NCBI GenBank assembly: GCA_041744075.1
Contig: JBGTLQ010000161.1
Location: 1 to 11,127 of the forward strand
Direction: 5' to 3'
Source: JAJTZA01 sp041744075
GTDB taxonomy: Bacteria > Verrucomicrobiota > Verrucomicrobiia > Chthoniobacterales > Terrimicrobiaceae
Length of the DNA stretch: 11,127 nucleotides
Notes under the pieces: generated by a model
Told to the model about the DNA's origin: nothing
What the model saw: only the letters and a program-made list of their open reading frames with translations
Databases searched by the model: none
Translations under genes and position numbers: made by a program
Shown here: piece after piece, positions 1 to 7,658 of the stretch
Position numbering within the stretch: position 1 is the stretch's first letter
Layout: each line of letters starts with the position of its first letter

Positions 1-2507
1 TTGTCGATCTCGTTGTTCGCGACTTCTTCGGACGTTCTCAGCTTAGTCAGTTCATGGATCAGACAAACCCGCTTTCGGAGCTGACCCACAAACGCCGTCT
101 TTCGGCCCTTGGACCAGGAGGTCTGAGCCGTGATCGTGCGGGCTTCGAGGTTCGCGACGTTCATCCTTCTCACTACGGACGTATTTGTCCGATTGAGACT
201 CCTGAAGGTCCAAACATCGGTCTGATCAGCTCACTCAGCACATTTGCCCGAGTTAACGAGTTCGGCTTCATCGAGACCCCTTATCGTAAGGTTATCAATG
301 GTCGAGTGACTGAGGATATCGAATACTTGAGCGGTGATCGCGACGAGATTTTCTACATTGCCCAGGCCAACGCACCCGTTGACAGCAACAACAAGTTCAC
401 GGAAGAGAAGGTTTCTGCCCGCTATCGTGGCGACTTCGTGGAAGTGGAGCCCGAAAAACTCCAATACATGGATGTCTCACCGAAGCAGTTGGTTTCTGTC
501 GCAGCTGGCTTGATTCCGTTCTTGGAACATGATGATGCCAACCGTGCGCTCATGGGATCGAACATGCAACGCCAAGGGGTGCCTCTGCTGATCTCTGATG
601 CACCAATTATTGGCACCGGTCTTGAAGGCCGCGTAGCTCGTGATTCCAAGGCCGTCATTGTCTCCGAATCCGCAGGCAAAGTGGCCTCGGTCACTGGCAG
701 CCATATCATTATTACTAAGGATGGCGAACTTCCCGAAGGTAAGAAAAAAATCAAAACTGACACAGAGGCGGGAGTCCATGTTTATGAACTTCGTAAGTTC
801 ATGCGTTCGAACGCAAGCACATGCATCAACCAAAAGCCAATCGTCAAAAAAGGCCAGGCTATCAAGCTTGGTGATGTGATCGCTGATGGTCCCTGCACCG
901 ACAATGGTGAAGTGGCACTTGGCCGCAATGTGCTTGTGGCCTTCATGCCATGGAACGGTTACAACTTCGAAGATGCGATCATGATCTCCGAACGTGTGGT
1001 CAAAGAGGATATTTATACCTCGATCCACATTGATGAATTTGAGATCGGAGCACGTGACACCAAACTCGGTCCCGAAGAAATCACACGTGATATTCCAAAT
1101 GTTAGCGAAGAAGCCCTGGGAAATCTTGGAACCGATGGTGTTATCCGCATCGGTGCCGAAGTCAAACCCGGCGATATCCTCGTTGGCAAAATCACACCAA
1201 AAAGCGAAACCGAATTGGCTCCTGAAGAACGCCTCCTGCGCGCCATCTTCGGCGAAAAAGCGGCTGACGTGAAAGACACCTCCCTCACCGTCCCCTCGGG
1301 CACTTATGGGATCGTTATGGATGTGAAAGTCTCCTCGAAAAAGGAAGTCGCCCGCGCCAAAATGACGCCCACCGAATCCAAGCGCCAGCAGAAGATGATT
1401 TTGGAGGACAACAAGAAGCGCAAGGACGAGTTGCACGAACAACTCACCGCTTCGCTTTCCAACATTCTTCTCAACGAAAAAATTCCCTTGGATGTTGTGA
1501 ACGCGCAGACCGGCGAAATCATCATCCCCGCGAATCGCAAGATCACCAAACAATTGCTTCGCAAACTCGCCAGCGTCTATGACCATGTCGAGATCGATCC
1601 GAGCCCGATTCGCAACAAAATCCGCGAAATCATCGGACAATTCGAGCACCGCTTTGTGGATCTCGAAAACGAGAAAGAACAAAACCTCGGACGTGTCGAA
1701 AGCGGAGACGACGTGGATCCTGGCATCATCAAACAGGTCAAAGTCTATGTCGCCAGCAAGCGTAAGCTTTCGGTCGGTGACAAGATGGCCGGCCGACACG
1801 GAAACAAAGGTGTTGTCGCCAAAATTGTTCCCGAGGAAGACATGCCATTCATGGCCGACGGAACCCCTGTGGACATCGTCTTGAACCCTCTTGGGGTGCC
1901 AAGCCGAATGAATGTGGGACAGGTTCTCGAAACCCATTTGGGGATCGCTGCCAAAGCCCTTGGATTCAAAGTCGCCACTCCCGTGTTTGACGGTATCCCT
2001 GAAGAAAAAATCATCGAATTCCTTCGCGAGGCCGGCAAAAAAGAAAATTACACATGGGTCACCGAAACCGGTAAATCGACTGTTTATGACGGAAGAACCG
2101 GTGAGGCGTTTGACCAACAGGTGGTTGTCGGCATCATTTACATGCTGAAACTTGGTCACCTTGTGGCGGACAAAATCCATGCCCGCGCGGTTGGTCCTTA
2201 CAGCTTGGTCACGCAGCAACCCCTGGGCGGCAAAGCCCAATACGGCGGCCAGCGCTTTGGGGAAATGGAAGTCTGGGCCCTCGAAGCTTATGGTGCCGCC
2301 TACACGCTTCAGGAACTGCTCACCGTCAAATCCGATGACGTGCAGGGACGCACCCGCATTTACGAGTCCATCGTCAAAGGCGACAACTCGCTCGAAGCCG
2401 GGATTCCAGAATCCTTCAATGTCCTTATCAAGGAAATGAAAGGCCTCGGTTTGGACGTCCGGGTTGGTGGCAAAGAACCCACCTTCACCGACATCGCAGC
2501 CGCCTGA
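1..2507 (+). CDS. rpoB: RNA polymerase subunit beta, 5'-truncated by window edge
   Basis: The beta subunit forms, with beta', the catalytic core of RNA polymerase. The reading frame is open from the first full codon at position 3, so the true start lies upstream. The ATG at 54 is an internal Met within SQFMDQ of the rifampicin region. 834 codons are visible; by comparison with the 1342-residue E. coli protein about 500 N-terminal residues are missing. In order of visible residues: rifampicin region (about 8-36), PIETPEGPNIGL just after it, MPWNGYNFEDA (from about 315), KSETELAPEERLLRAIFGEKA, a Lys/Glu-rich coiled insert like the E. coli beta SI2 segment (about 440-585), GDKMAGRHGNKG (from about 592, carrying the two active-site lysines K594 and K602), and QPLGGKAQ...GEMEVWALEAYGAA near the C-terminus. 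The segment between the GNKG motif and KIHARAVGPYSL is about 40 residues shorter than in E. coli. TGA stop at 2505-2507. The next gene, rpoC, follows after 45 nt. Confidence 0.98.
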   Translation, partial: VDLVVRDFFGRSQLSQFMDQTNPLSELTHKRRLSALGPGGLSRDRAGFEVRDVHPSHYGRICPIETPEGPNIGLISSLSTFARVNEFGFIETPYRKVINGRVTEDIEYLSGDRDEIFYIAQANAPVDSNNKFTEEKVSARYRGDFVEVEPEKLQYMDVSPKQLVSVAAGLIPFLEHDDANRALMGSNMQRQGVPLLISDAPIIGTGLEGRVARDSKAVIVSESAGKVASVTGSHIIITKDGELPEGKKKIKTDTEAGVHVYELRKFMRSNASTCINQKPIVKKGQAIKLGDVIADGPCTDNGEVALGRNVLVAFMPWNGYNFEDAIMISERVVKEDIYTSIHIDEFEIGARDTKLGPEEITRDIPNVSEEALGNLGTDGVIRIGAEVKPGDILVGKITPKSETELAPEERLLRAIFGEKAADVKDTSLTVPSGTYGIVMDVKVSSKKEVARAKMTPTESKRQQKMILEDNKKRKDELHEQLTASLSNILLNEKIPLDVVNAQTGEIIIPANRKITKQLLRKLASVYDHVEIDPSPIRNKIREIIGQFEHRFVDLENEKEQNLGRVESGDDVDPGIIKQVKVYVASKRKLSVGDKMAGRHGNKGVVAKIVPEEDMPFMADGTPVDIVLNPLGVPSRMNVGQVLETHLGIAAKALGFKVATPVFDGIPEEKIIEFLREAGKKENYTWVTETGKSTVYDGRTGEAFDQQVVVGIIYMLKLGHLVADKIHARAVGPYSLVTQQPLGGKAQYGGQRFGEMEVWALEAYGAAYTLQELLTVKSDDVQGRTRIYESIVKGDNSLEAGIPESFNVLIKEMKGLGLDVRVGGKEPTFTDIAAA
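30..110 (+). other. rpoB: Rifampicin-resistance-determining region of rpoB
   Basis: These codons correspond to E. coli beta residues 507-533, which line the rifampicin pocket. The usual resistance positions carry the sensitive residue: Gln513, Asp516 (codon 57-59), His526 (87-89), Arg529 and Ser531 (102-104), and Ile572 in the nearby GPNIGLI motif is also intact. The one visible change in the front part is Arg where E. coli has Ser508 (codon 33-35), a site that varies naturally between phyla. By knowledge of the family this predicts a rifampicin-sensitive enzyme, but this has not been tested and permeability is not addressed. Confidence 0.9.
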
Positions 2508-2534
2508 TCCCAATCGACCACAACACTAAGTAAC

Positions 2535-2540
2535 TAAGAG
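2535..2540 (+). promoter_or_regulatory. Weak ribosome-binding site candidate for rpoC
   Basis: In the 45-nt rpoB-rpoC gap the only purine-rich stretch is TAAGAG, 12 nt before the ATG at 2553, which is a poor Shine-Dalgarno match and distant. The gap also holds a small direct repeat, ACTAAG-TA-ACTAAG (about 2525-2538). No terminator or promoter is seen, so co-transcription with rpoB and possibly translational coupling are inferred. Confidence 0.35.
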
Positions 2541-2552
2541 CACTCAATTATC

Positions 2553-5500
2553 ATGAAACAGGTCAATATCGCAGAAACCTTCGGCGACCAGCGCGAACCC
2601 GGGTTCGACGAAGTCGCAATCACCGTCGCCTCTCCGGATTCCATCCGCAGCTGGAGCAAGGGTGAAGTCAAAAATCCCGAGACGATCAATTACCGCACGT
2701 TCAAGCCCGAAAAAGGCGGTTTGTTCTGCGAACGTATTTTCGGGCCAACCCGTGACTGGGAATGTTCCTGCGGAAAATACAAGCGCATCAAATTCAAAGG
2801 CGTGATCTGCGACCGCTGCGGTGTCGAAGTCACACTCTCCCGCGTCCGCCGTGAGCGCATGGGCCATATTGATCTTGCCGTTCCTGTTTCTCACATCTGG
2901 TTCTATAAGTGCATGCCGTCCCGCATTGGCCTCATGCTGGATATGACCAGCCGCCAACTCGAACGCGTCATCTATTACGAAGATTCCATCGTTATCGATC
3001 CAGGTAACACCCCTCTCGAACGCTGCCAGCTTCTCACGGAAGCCGAACTGCGTGAAGCGGAAGAACAATTCGGTGACTCGTTTGTTGCCGGCATGGGTGC
3101 CGAAGCCATTCACAAGCTCATGGAGTCTCTCGACCTTAAAAAGTTGAATGACGACATTGAAGAGCAAATGGTCAACACCCGCAGCAAGCAGCTCCGCAAG
3201 AAGCTCGCCAAGCGGCTCAAGCTGGTCCAAGGATTTACTACCTCGCACACTCGTCCAGAGTGGATGATCCTGAACGTGCTTCCCGTCATTCCTCCGGACC
3301 TTCGTCCGTTGGTGCCCCTTGAAGGCGGCCGTTTTGCCACGTCAGATCTCAATGATCTGTATCGTCGTGTCATCAACCGCAACAACCGTCTCAAAACGCT
3401 CCTGCAGCTCAAAACGCCAGAGGTTATCATCCGCAATGAAAAGCGGATGCTCCAAGAAGCTGTTGATGCCCTGTTTGACAATGGACGTCATGGCCGCGCC
3501 GTCGCCGGTGCAGCCAACCGTCCTTTGAAGTCCCTCTCCGACATGCTCAAAGGCAAAGGCGGTCGCTTCCGTCAGAACCTTCTCGGCAAACGCGTGGATT
3601 ACTCTGGGCGATCGGTCATCGTGATCGGTCCGGAATTGAAGCTCAACCAATGCGGGCTGCCGAAAAAGATGGCTCTCGTTTTGTTTGAACCATTCATCAT
3701 CCGCCGCCTCAAAGAGCAGGGCCATGTGCACACCGTGCGCAGCGCCAAAAAGCTCATTGAGAAACAAACACCAGAAGTCTGGGACATCCTTGACGAAGTG
3801 ACAAAAGGTCATCCGGTTCTCTTGAACCGTGCCCCTACCCTGCACCGTTTGTCGATCCAGGCTTTCGAGCCTCAACTCATCGAAGGCGAAGCGATTCGTA
3901 TCCACCCATTGGTTTGTACCGCTTACAATGCGGACTTTGACGGCGATCAGATGGCCGTTCACGTCCCTCTTTCCGTGGAAGCCCAGATGGAAGCTCGTCT
4001 TCTCATGTTGGCAACAAACAACATCTTCTCGCCATCCAGCGGAAAGCCAGTGACCACGCCTTCGCAGGATATTCCGCTCGGCTGTTACTACCTGACTCAG
4101 AATCCCCGCGGCGAAGATGCCCGCAAAGATCTGCGTATGCCACTCTTCGCAGAGGCTTCCGAAGTTGAACTCGCGATCTCTGAAAAGGCCGTACGCACGC
4201 ACACACGCATCCGCTTCAAAAACCCGGATTTTGGGCGCGATACCGTCTATGGAAATAAGGAAGTCAAAATCCTTGAAACCACAGCAGGCCGCGTGATCTT
4301 CAATCAGATCTGGCCCGAAGAACTTGGCTTTTACAACAAAGTCTGCGGTAAGAAACAACTCTCGGATGTCATCTGGCGTTGTTACCGCGCGGTTGGCCAG
4401 GCCAAGACGGTGGAAACCCTCGATCTCCTCAAGGAACTTGGTTTCCGTTCTGCAACCCGCGCTGGTATCTCCATTGGTATTTCCGATATGACGATTCCCG
4501 AGGAGAAGCAGGCCCAAATCGCCAAGGCTTACAAAGAAATCGCCGAGGTGGAGAAACAATACCGCCGAGGAATTATCACGGACGGAGAACGCAAAAACAA
4601 AGTGCAGGATATCTGGACCCACACGGGCGAGGAACTTGCCAATGCGTTGTTCCGCACGCTTGAACACAATGATGGCAAACGCGAGATGAACACCGTCTTT
4701 ATGATGGTCGATTCTGGTGCCCGTGGAAACCGGACCCAGATCAAACAGCTTGCCGGCATGCGTGGTTTGATGGCCAAGCCCTCTGGTGAAATCATCGAAC
4801 GCCCGATCATCTCAAACTTCCGCGAAGGCCTCTCGGTGTTGGAATATTTCATCTCAACGCACGGAGCTCGCAAGGGTCTTGCCGACACCGCTCTCAAAAC
4901 TGCGGATTCCGGTTACCTCACCCGCAAACTCGTGGACGCCGCTCAGGATGTCATCATCACTGAACACGATTGCGGAACGGTCAACGGCATCGTCGTGCGC
5001 CCGATCTATCAAGGCGACGAGGAAGTTGTCAGCTTGCCAACTCGTATCATCGGACGCACCAGCTGCGAAACGATCAAGGATCCTGTCACTGGCAAACCGC
5101 TTCTCAAAGCTGGTCAACTCATCGACGAAGAGACAGCCGCTGCCCTCGAAACCGTTGGCATCGAACAGCTCAAAATCCGGTCCGCCCTCACCTGCGAAAC
5201 CAAACGTGGAATCTGCGGATGTTGTTACGGTCGCAGTCTGTCGAATGGTCTTCCCATCAATCTTGGCGAAGCGGTAGGAATCATCGCTGCCCAATCGATC
5301 GGCGAACCCGGCACCCAGCTCACCATGCGTACCTTCCACGTGGGTGGCACAGCGAGTCAGACCTTCAAACAACCCAGCGTCAAAGCCAAGAACGAAGGAA
5401 CCCTTCGCTTCAACGAGCTCAAGGTCGTGCAAGCCACCGATGGCACGTTTGTTGTTCTCAACAAAAATGGAACCGCAAGCATCCACGGCAAGGACGGACG

Positions 5501-6677
5501 TGAATTGGAAAGCTACAATATTGTCATCGGTTCCGTGATCTCTGCGGCTGATGAATCGGTTGTTAAAAAAGGCCAGGAGTTCATCCAATGGGATCCTTAC
5601 AACGTGCCGATTATCACCGAGAAATCAGGAAAAATCGAATTCCGTGATATGATTCCAGGTGTCACCATTCGCCGTGAGGTGGATGCTGCCACCGGTGTTA
5701 TGGGCACTGTCGTGATCGAACACAAAGAAGATCTGCATCCTCAGATTCTCTTAGTGGGCGAAAGCAAAGAAATCCTTGCCCAATACTCGATCCCATCAGG
5801 AGCGCATATTGAAGTCAAAGAAGGCCAGAAAATCACCGCCGGCACCCGCTTGGCGAGGACTCCGCGTAAGATCGCAAAAACCAAGGACATCACCGGCGGT
5901 CTTCCGCGTGTGGCCGAGCTCTTTGAAGCCCGCCGTCCCAAAGATGCAGCCGAAATCGCAAAGATCGATGGTGTGGTGGACATCGGAGGAACCGTCCGCG
6001 GCAAACGCCGCCTCGTGGTCACCGATCCGAACACGGGTGCGGAAGAGGAACACCTCATCCCGCTCTCCAAGCACATCATTGCTTTCAAGGGAGACTCGGT
6101 CAAAAAAGGCCAGCAACTCACGGAAGGCCCAGTTGTTCCTCACGAAATTCTTGAAGTCTGCGGACCGCATGAATTGCAGGAACATCTCCTGAACGAAGTG
6201 CAGGACGTCTATCGCGCCCAAGGTGTGGAGATCAATGACAAACACATTGAAATCATTGTGCGTCAGATGCTCCGCAAGGTGAAAATCTCCGATCCCGGTG
6301 ATACCTCCCTCCTTTGGGGTGACCAAGTGGACCGCTTGCAATTTGAGACCGTCAACCAAGAAATTGTTGCCAAAGGTGGTAAACCCGCCGAAGCCACTCC
6401 CGTGCTCCTTGGTATCACCAAGGCGTCTCTGGAGACCGACAGTTTCATCTCAGCAGCATCCTTCCAGGACACCACCCGCATTCTCACCGAAGCCGCCACG
6501 CTGGGCCGTGTGGACCGCCTGCGCGGATTCAAAGAAAATGTCATCATGGGTCACCTCATCCCAGCGGGCACAGGATTCCCGATCAACCGCGATATCAATA
6601 TCGTGCCAGTCGGCGATGCCCTCCCGCTCCCTGAACCCGAAGAAACCTCAACCGAAACCCAACAAGTCGCGGGTTGA
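2553..6677 (+). CDS. rpoC: RNA polymerase subunit beta'
   Basis: Complete 1374-residue beta' subunit, which holds the catalytic Mg2+ of RNA polymerase; E. coli beta' has 1407. Features in order: N-terminal zinc site with Cys71, Cys73, Cys86 and Cys89; rudder/lid region ending at DYSGRSVIVIGPEL; absolutely conserved NADFDGD at 459-465 with the metal-binding Asp461, Asp463 and Asp465; second zinc site Cys807, Cys881, Cys888, Cys891, with the same 74/7/3 spacing as E. coli; bridge helix and trigger loop with MRTFH at 925-929. About 170 residues (roughly 935-1105) separate the trigger-loop halves, which resume at DITGGLPRVAELFEARRPK; this is an SI3-type insertion like that of proteobacteria. The start at 2553 fits homologues, which begin shortly before a VASPDSIRSWS-type motif. 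Acts with rpoB upstream; the next gene, rpsB, is 105 nt away. No frameshift or missing catalytic residue was seen. Confidence 0.99.
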   Translation: MKQVNIAETFGDQREPGFDEVAITVASPDSIRSWSKGEVKNPETINYRTFKPEKGGLFCERIFGPTRDWECSCGKYKRIKFKGVICDRCGVEVTLSRVRRERMGHIDLAVPVSHIWFYKCMPSRIGLMLDMTSRQLERVIYYEDSIVIDPGNTPLERCQLLTEAELREAEEQFGDSFVAGMGAEAIHKLMESLDLKKLNDDIEEQMVNTRSKQLRKKLAKRLKLVQGFTTSHTRPEWMILNVLPVIPPDLRPLVPLEGGRFATSDLNDLYRRVINRNNRLKTLLQLKTPEVIIRNEKRMLQEAVDALFDNGRHGRAVAGAANRPLKSLSDMLKGKGGRFRQNLLGKRVDYSGRSVIVIGPELKLNQCGLPKKMALVLFEPFIIRRLKEQGHVHTVRSAKKLIEKQTPEVWDILDEVTKGHPVLLNRAPTLHRLSIQAFEPQLIEGEAIRIHPLVCTAYNADFDGDQMAVHVPLSVEAQMEARLLMLATNNIFSPSSGKPVTTPSQDIPLGCYYLTQNPRGEDARKDLRMPLFAEASEVELAISEKAVRTHTRIRFKNPDFGRDTVYGNKEVKILETTAGRVIFNQIWPEELGFYNKVCGKKQLSDVIWRCYRAVGQAKTVETLDLLKELGFRSATRAGISIGISDMTIPEEKQAQIAKAYKEIAEVEKQYRRGIITDGERKNKVQDIWTHTGEELANALFRTLEHNDGKREMNTVFMMVDSGARGNRTQIKQLAGMRGLMAKPSGEIIERPIISNFREGLSVLEYFISTHGARKGLADTALKTADSGYLTRKLVDAAQDVIITEHDCGTVNGIVVRPIYQGDEEVVSLPTRIIGRTSCETIKDPVTGKPLLKAGQLIDEETAAALETVGIEQLKIRSALTCETKRGICGCCYGRSLSNGLPINLGEAVGIIAAQSIGEPGTQLTMRTFHVGGTASQTFKQPSVKAKNEGTLRFNELKVVQATDGTFVVLNKNGTASIHGKDGRELESYNIVIGSVISAADESVVKKGQEFIQWDPYNVPIITEKSGKIEFRDMIPGVTIRREVDAATGVMGTVVIEHKEDLHPQILLVGESKEILAQYSIPSGAHIEVKEGQKITAGTRLARTPRKIAKTKDITGGLPRVAELFEARRPKDAAEIAKIDGVVDIGGTVRGKRRLVVTDPNTGAEEEHLIPLSKHIIAFKGDSVKKGQQLTEGPVVPHEILEVCGPHELQEHLLNEVQDVYRAQGVEINDKHIEIIVRQMLRKVKISDPGDTSLLWGDQVDRLQFETVNQEIVAKGGKPAEATPVLLGITKASLETDSFISAASFQDTTRILTEAATLGRVDRLRGFKENVIMGHLIPAGTGFPINRDINIVPVGDALPLPEPEETSTETQQVAG

Positions 6678-6726
6678 ACCGCGCCTACTCATTATCCCAG
6701 TTTCTCATGCTCTCTGGATTATTTTT

Positions 6727-6740
6727 CAACACGAGTGTTG
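6727..6740 (+). promoter_or_regulatory. Palindrome/hairpin in rpsB leader
   Basis: Arms CAACAC and GTGTTG are perfect inverted repeats around a GA centre. As RNA this would be a 5-bp stem with a CGAG tetraloop, about 42 nt before the rpsB start. It directly abuts the AT-rich box at 6741. No T-tract follows, so it is not an intrinsic terminator. It could be an operator or part of an S2-responsive leader. S2 autoregulation through the rpsB leader is known in gammaproteobacteria, but I see no specific match to that element. Confidence 0.4.
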
Positions 6741-6762
6741 CGCTAATTTTCCATTCCCATTA
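6741..6762 (+). repeat. AT-rich leader box, copy 1 (before rpsB)
   Basis: CGCTAATTTT followed by CC, then ATTCCCATT. The first ten bases recur exactly at 7601-7610 before tsf, where they are again followed by a CC...ATTCC..ATT pattern. TAATTT within it resembles a sigma70 -10 box, but no good -35 lies 16-18 nt upstream. The function is unknown; shared regulation is inference from position only. Confidence 0.4.
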
Positions 6763-6768
6763 GAAACC

Positions 6769-6773
6769 AAGGG
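6769..6773 (+). promoter_or_regulatory. Shine-Dalgarno of rpsB
   Basis: AAGGG sits 9 nt before the ATG at 6783. It is the clearest ribosome-binding site in the window and favours this start over the in-frame ATG at 6810, which would remove nine residues and leave only the start of the first helix. Confidence 0.6.
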
Positions 6774-6782
6774 TTTATCGCT

Positions 6783-7520
6783 ATGTCCTCTGCCTTAACC
6801 GAAATCATGACCGAACTGCTCGAAGCTGGTGTCCACTACGGACACCAAACCAAACGATGGAATCCTAAAATGAAGGATTACATTCTCGAAGAGAAAAACT
6901 CGATATACATTATCAACTTGGCCATGACCGTGGACCAGTTGGCAGCGTCCTCGGATTTCCTCGGGAACATCGTCAAGGGCGGTGGCAAGGTCCTCTTCGT
7001 GGGAACCAAAAAACAGGCTCAGGGAGCCATCAAAGAAGCAGCCACCGCCACAGGCCAGCACTTTGTCAGCCATCGTTGGCTGGGAGGCACGCTCACCAAC
7101 CTTGCCACCATCCGCAAGAGCGTCGCAAGGCTCCGTGATTTTGAAGCCCGGGAAAAGACAGCAGACTTTGCCAAGCTGAACAAACAGGAAGCATCGGCTC
7201 TAAGGCGCGAAGCAGTGAAGCTCCGTCAGAATCTCGAAGGTGTGCTCGACATGGATCGCTTGCCCGACGCGATTGTGATCATTGACACCAACCGCGAGGA
7301 AATCGCCGTGGCCGAGGCGACCCGTCTCAAAATTCCCGTTGTTGCCATCGTGGATACCAACTGCGACCCTGATCGCATCACCTACCCCATCGCCGGGAAT
7401 GATGACGCCATCCGATCCATTCGCGTGGTGCTTCAGAAACTCGTTGACGGTATTGTGCGTGCACAAGGAGCAGGCGCCAAAGGTGCAGCACCGACAGAGT
7501 TGGACGCTGTCGCAGAATAG
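6783..7520 (+). CDS. rpsB: 30S ribosomal protein S2
   Basis: Complete 245-residue S2 (E. coli S2 has 241), a component of the small ribosomal subunit that binds late and helps recruit S1 in many bacteria. Diagnostic stretches: AGVHYGHQTKRWNPKM at about residues 15-30, VGTKKQAQ near 73-80, HRWLGGTLTN near 96-105, the helical charged arm that follows (about 110-155), and PDAIVIIDTNREEIAVAEA with VAIVDTNCDPDRITYPIAGNDDA in the C-terminal half. The tail is a short Ala/Gly-rich extension. It is followed by tsf on the same strand, the very common bacterial rpsB-tsf pair. Placement straight after rpoBC rather than in a separate locus is the less usual feature. Confidence 0.98.
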   Translation: MSSALTEIMTELLEAGVHYGHQTKRWNPKMKDYILEEKNSIYIINLAMTVDQLAASSDFLGNIVKGGGKVLFVGTKKQAQGAIKEAATATGQHFVSHRWLGGTLTNLATIRKSVARLRDFEAREKTADFAKLNKQEASALRREAVKLRQNLEGVLDMDRLPDAIVIIDTNREEIAVAEATRLKIPVVAIVDTNCDPDRITYPIAGNDDAIRSIRVVLQKLVDGIVRAQGAGAKGAAPTELDAVAE

Positions 7521-7537
7521 ACTTTCTTACTGAGTCT

Positions 7538-7570
7538 TTGGTCTTTGCCGATAAGAGACGGCCAGACCAA
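7538..7570 (+). promoter_or_regulatory. Strong two-part hairpin in the rpsB-tsf gap
   Basis: Outer stem TTGGTCT (7538-7544) pairs perfectly with AGACCAA (7564-7570). A small TT/C internal loop separates it from an inner stem GCCG (7547-7550) with CGGC (7559-7562), closing an 8-nt loop ATAAGAGA. That gives 11 base pairs, 18 nt after the rpsB stop. No U-tract follows, so it is probably not a simple terminator. More likely roles are protection of the rpsB 3' end, an RNA-processing site, or partial attenuation that sets the S2:EF-Ts ratio. These roles are inferred; the pairing is seen directly. Confidence 0.6.
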
Positions 7571-7600
7571 CGCCGCCAAAGCACAGGACTGTCACCCTTT

Positions 7601-7625
7601 CGCTAATTTTTCCTAATTCCAATTC
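7601..7625 (+). repeat. AT-rich leader box, copy 2 (before tsf)
   Basis: CGCTAATTTT is identical to 6741-6750, followed by TCCTAATTCCAATTC, which resembles the CCATTCCCATT of the rpsB copy. It lies about 50 nt before the tsf start and about 30 nt after the hairpin at 7538-7570. Confidence 0.4.
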
Positions 7626-7658
7626 ACCGAACTAACTAACCAACCCACTCTTTCCCAA
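7604..7658 (+). promoter_or_regulatory. G-depleted, Shine-Dalgarno-free leader of tsf
   Basis: These 55 nt before the tsf ATG contain a single G (7629). The final 18 nt before the start are C/T/A only, so no anti-Shine-Dalgarno pairing is possible. A C/A-rich, unstructured leader with ACTAACTAAC repeats suggests initiation that depends on lack of structure, perhaps with protein S1. The lack of a Shine-Dalgarno is seen; the mechanism is inference. Confidence 0.55.

Noticed and set aside
54..56. ATG at 54 as the start of a gene
   Set aside because: The frame is open upstream and encodes FFGRSQLSQF, the conserved sequence preceding this Met in RpoB, so the Met is internal.
477..2513. 678-codon open frame on the minus strand across rpoB
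   Set aside because: It lies wholly antisense to unmistakable, highly conserved rpoB. Its translation is rich in Phe, Asp and His in no recognisable family pattern, as expected from the codon bias of the sense strand. No start signal or promoter supports it.
3342..4667. 441-codon minus-strand open frame across rpoC (with others at 2544-3248, 4854-5588 and 5796-6359)
   Set aside because: All are in the same relative frame opposite rpoC and reflect its codon use. None shows a known domain, and rpoC is intact throughout.
6678..6782. Full sigma70 promoter in the rpoC-rpsB gap
   Set aside because: TAATTT at 6744-6749 resembles a -10, but no TTGACA-like hexamer lies 15-19 nt upstream, so no promoter is called.
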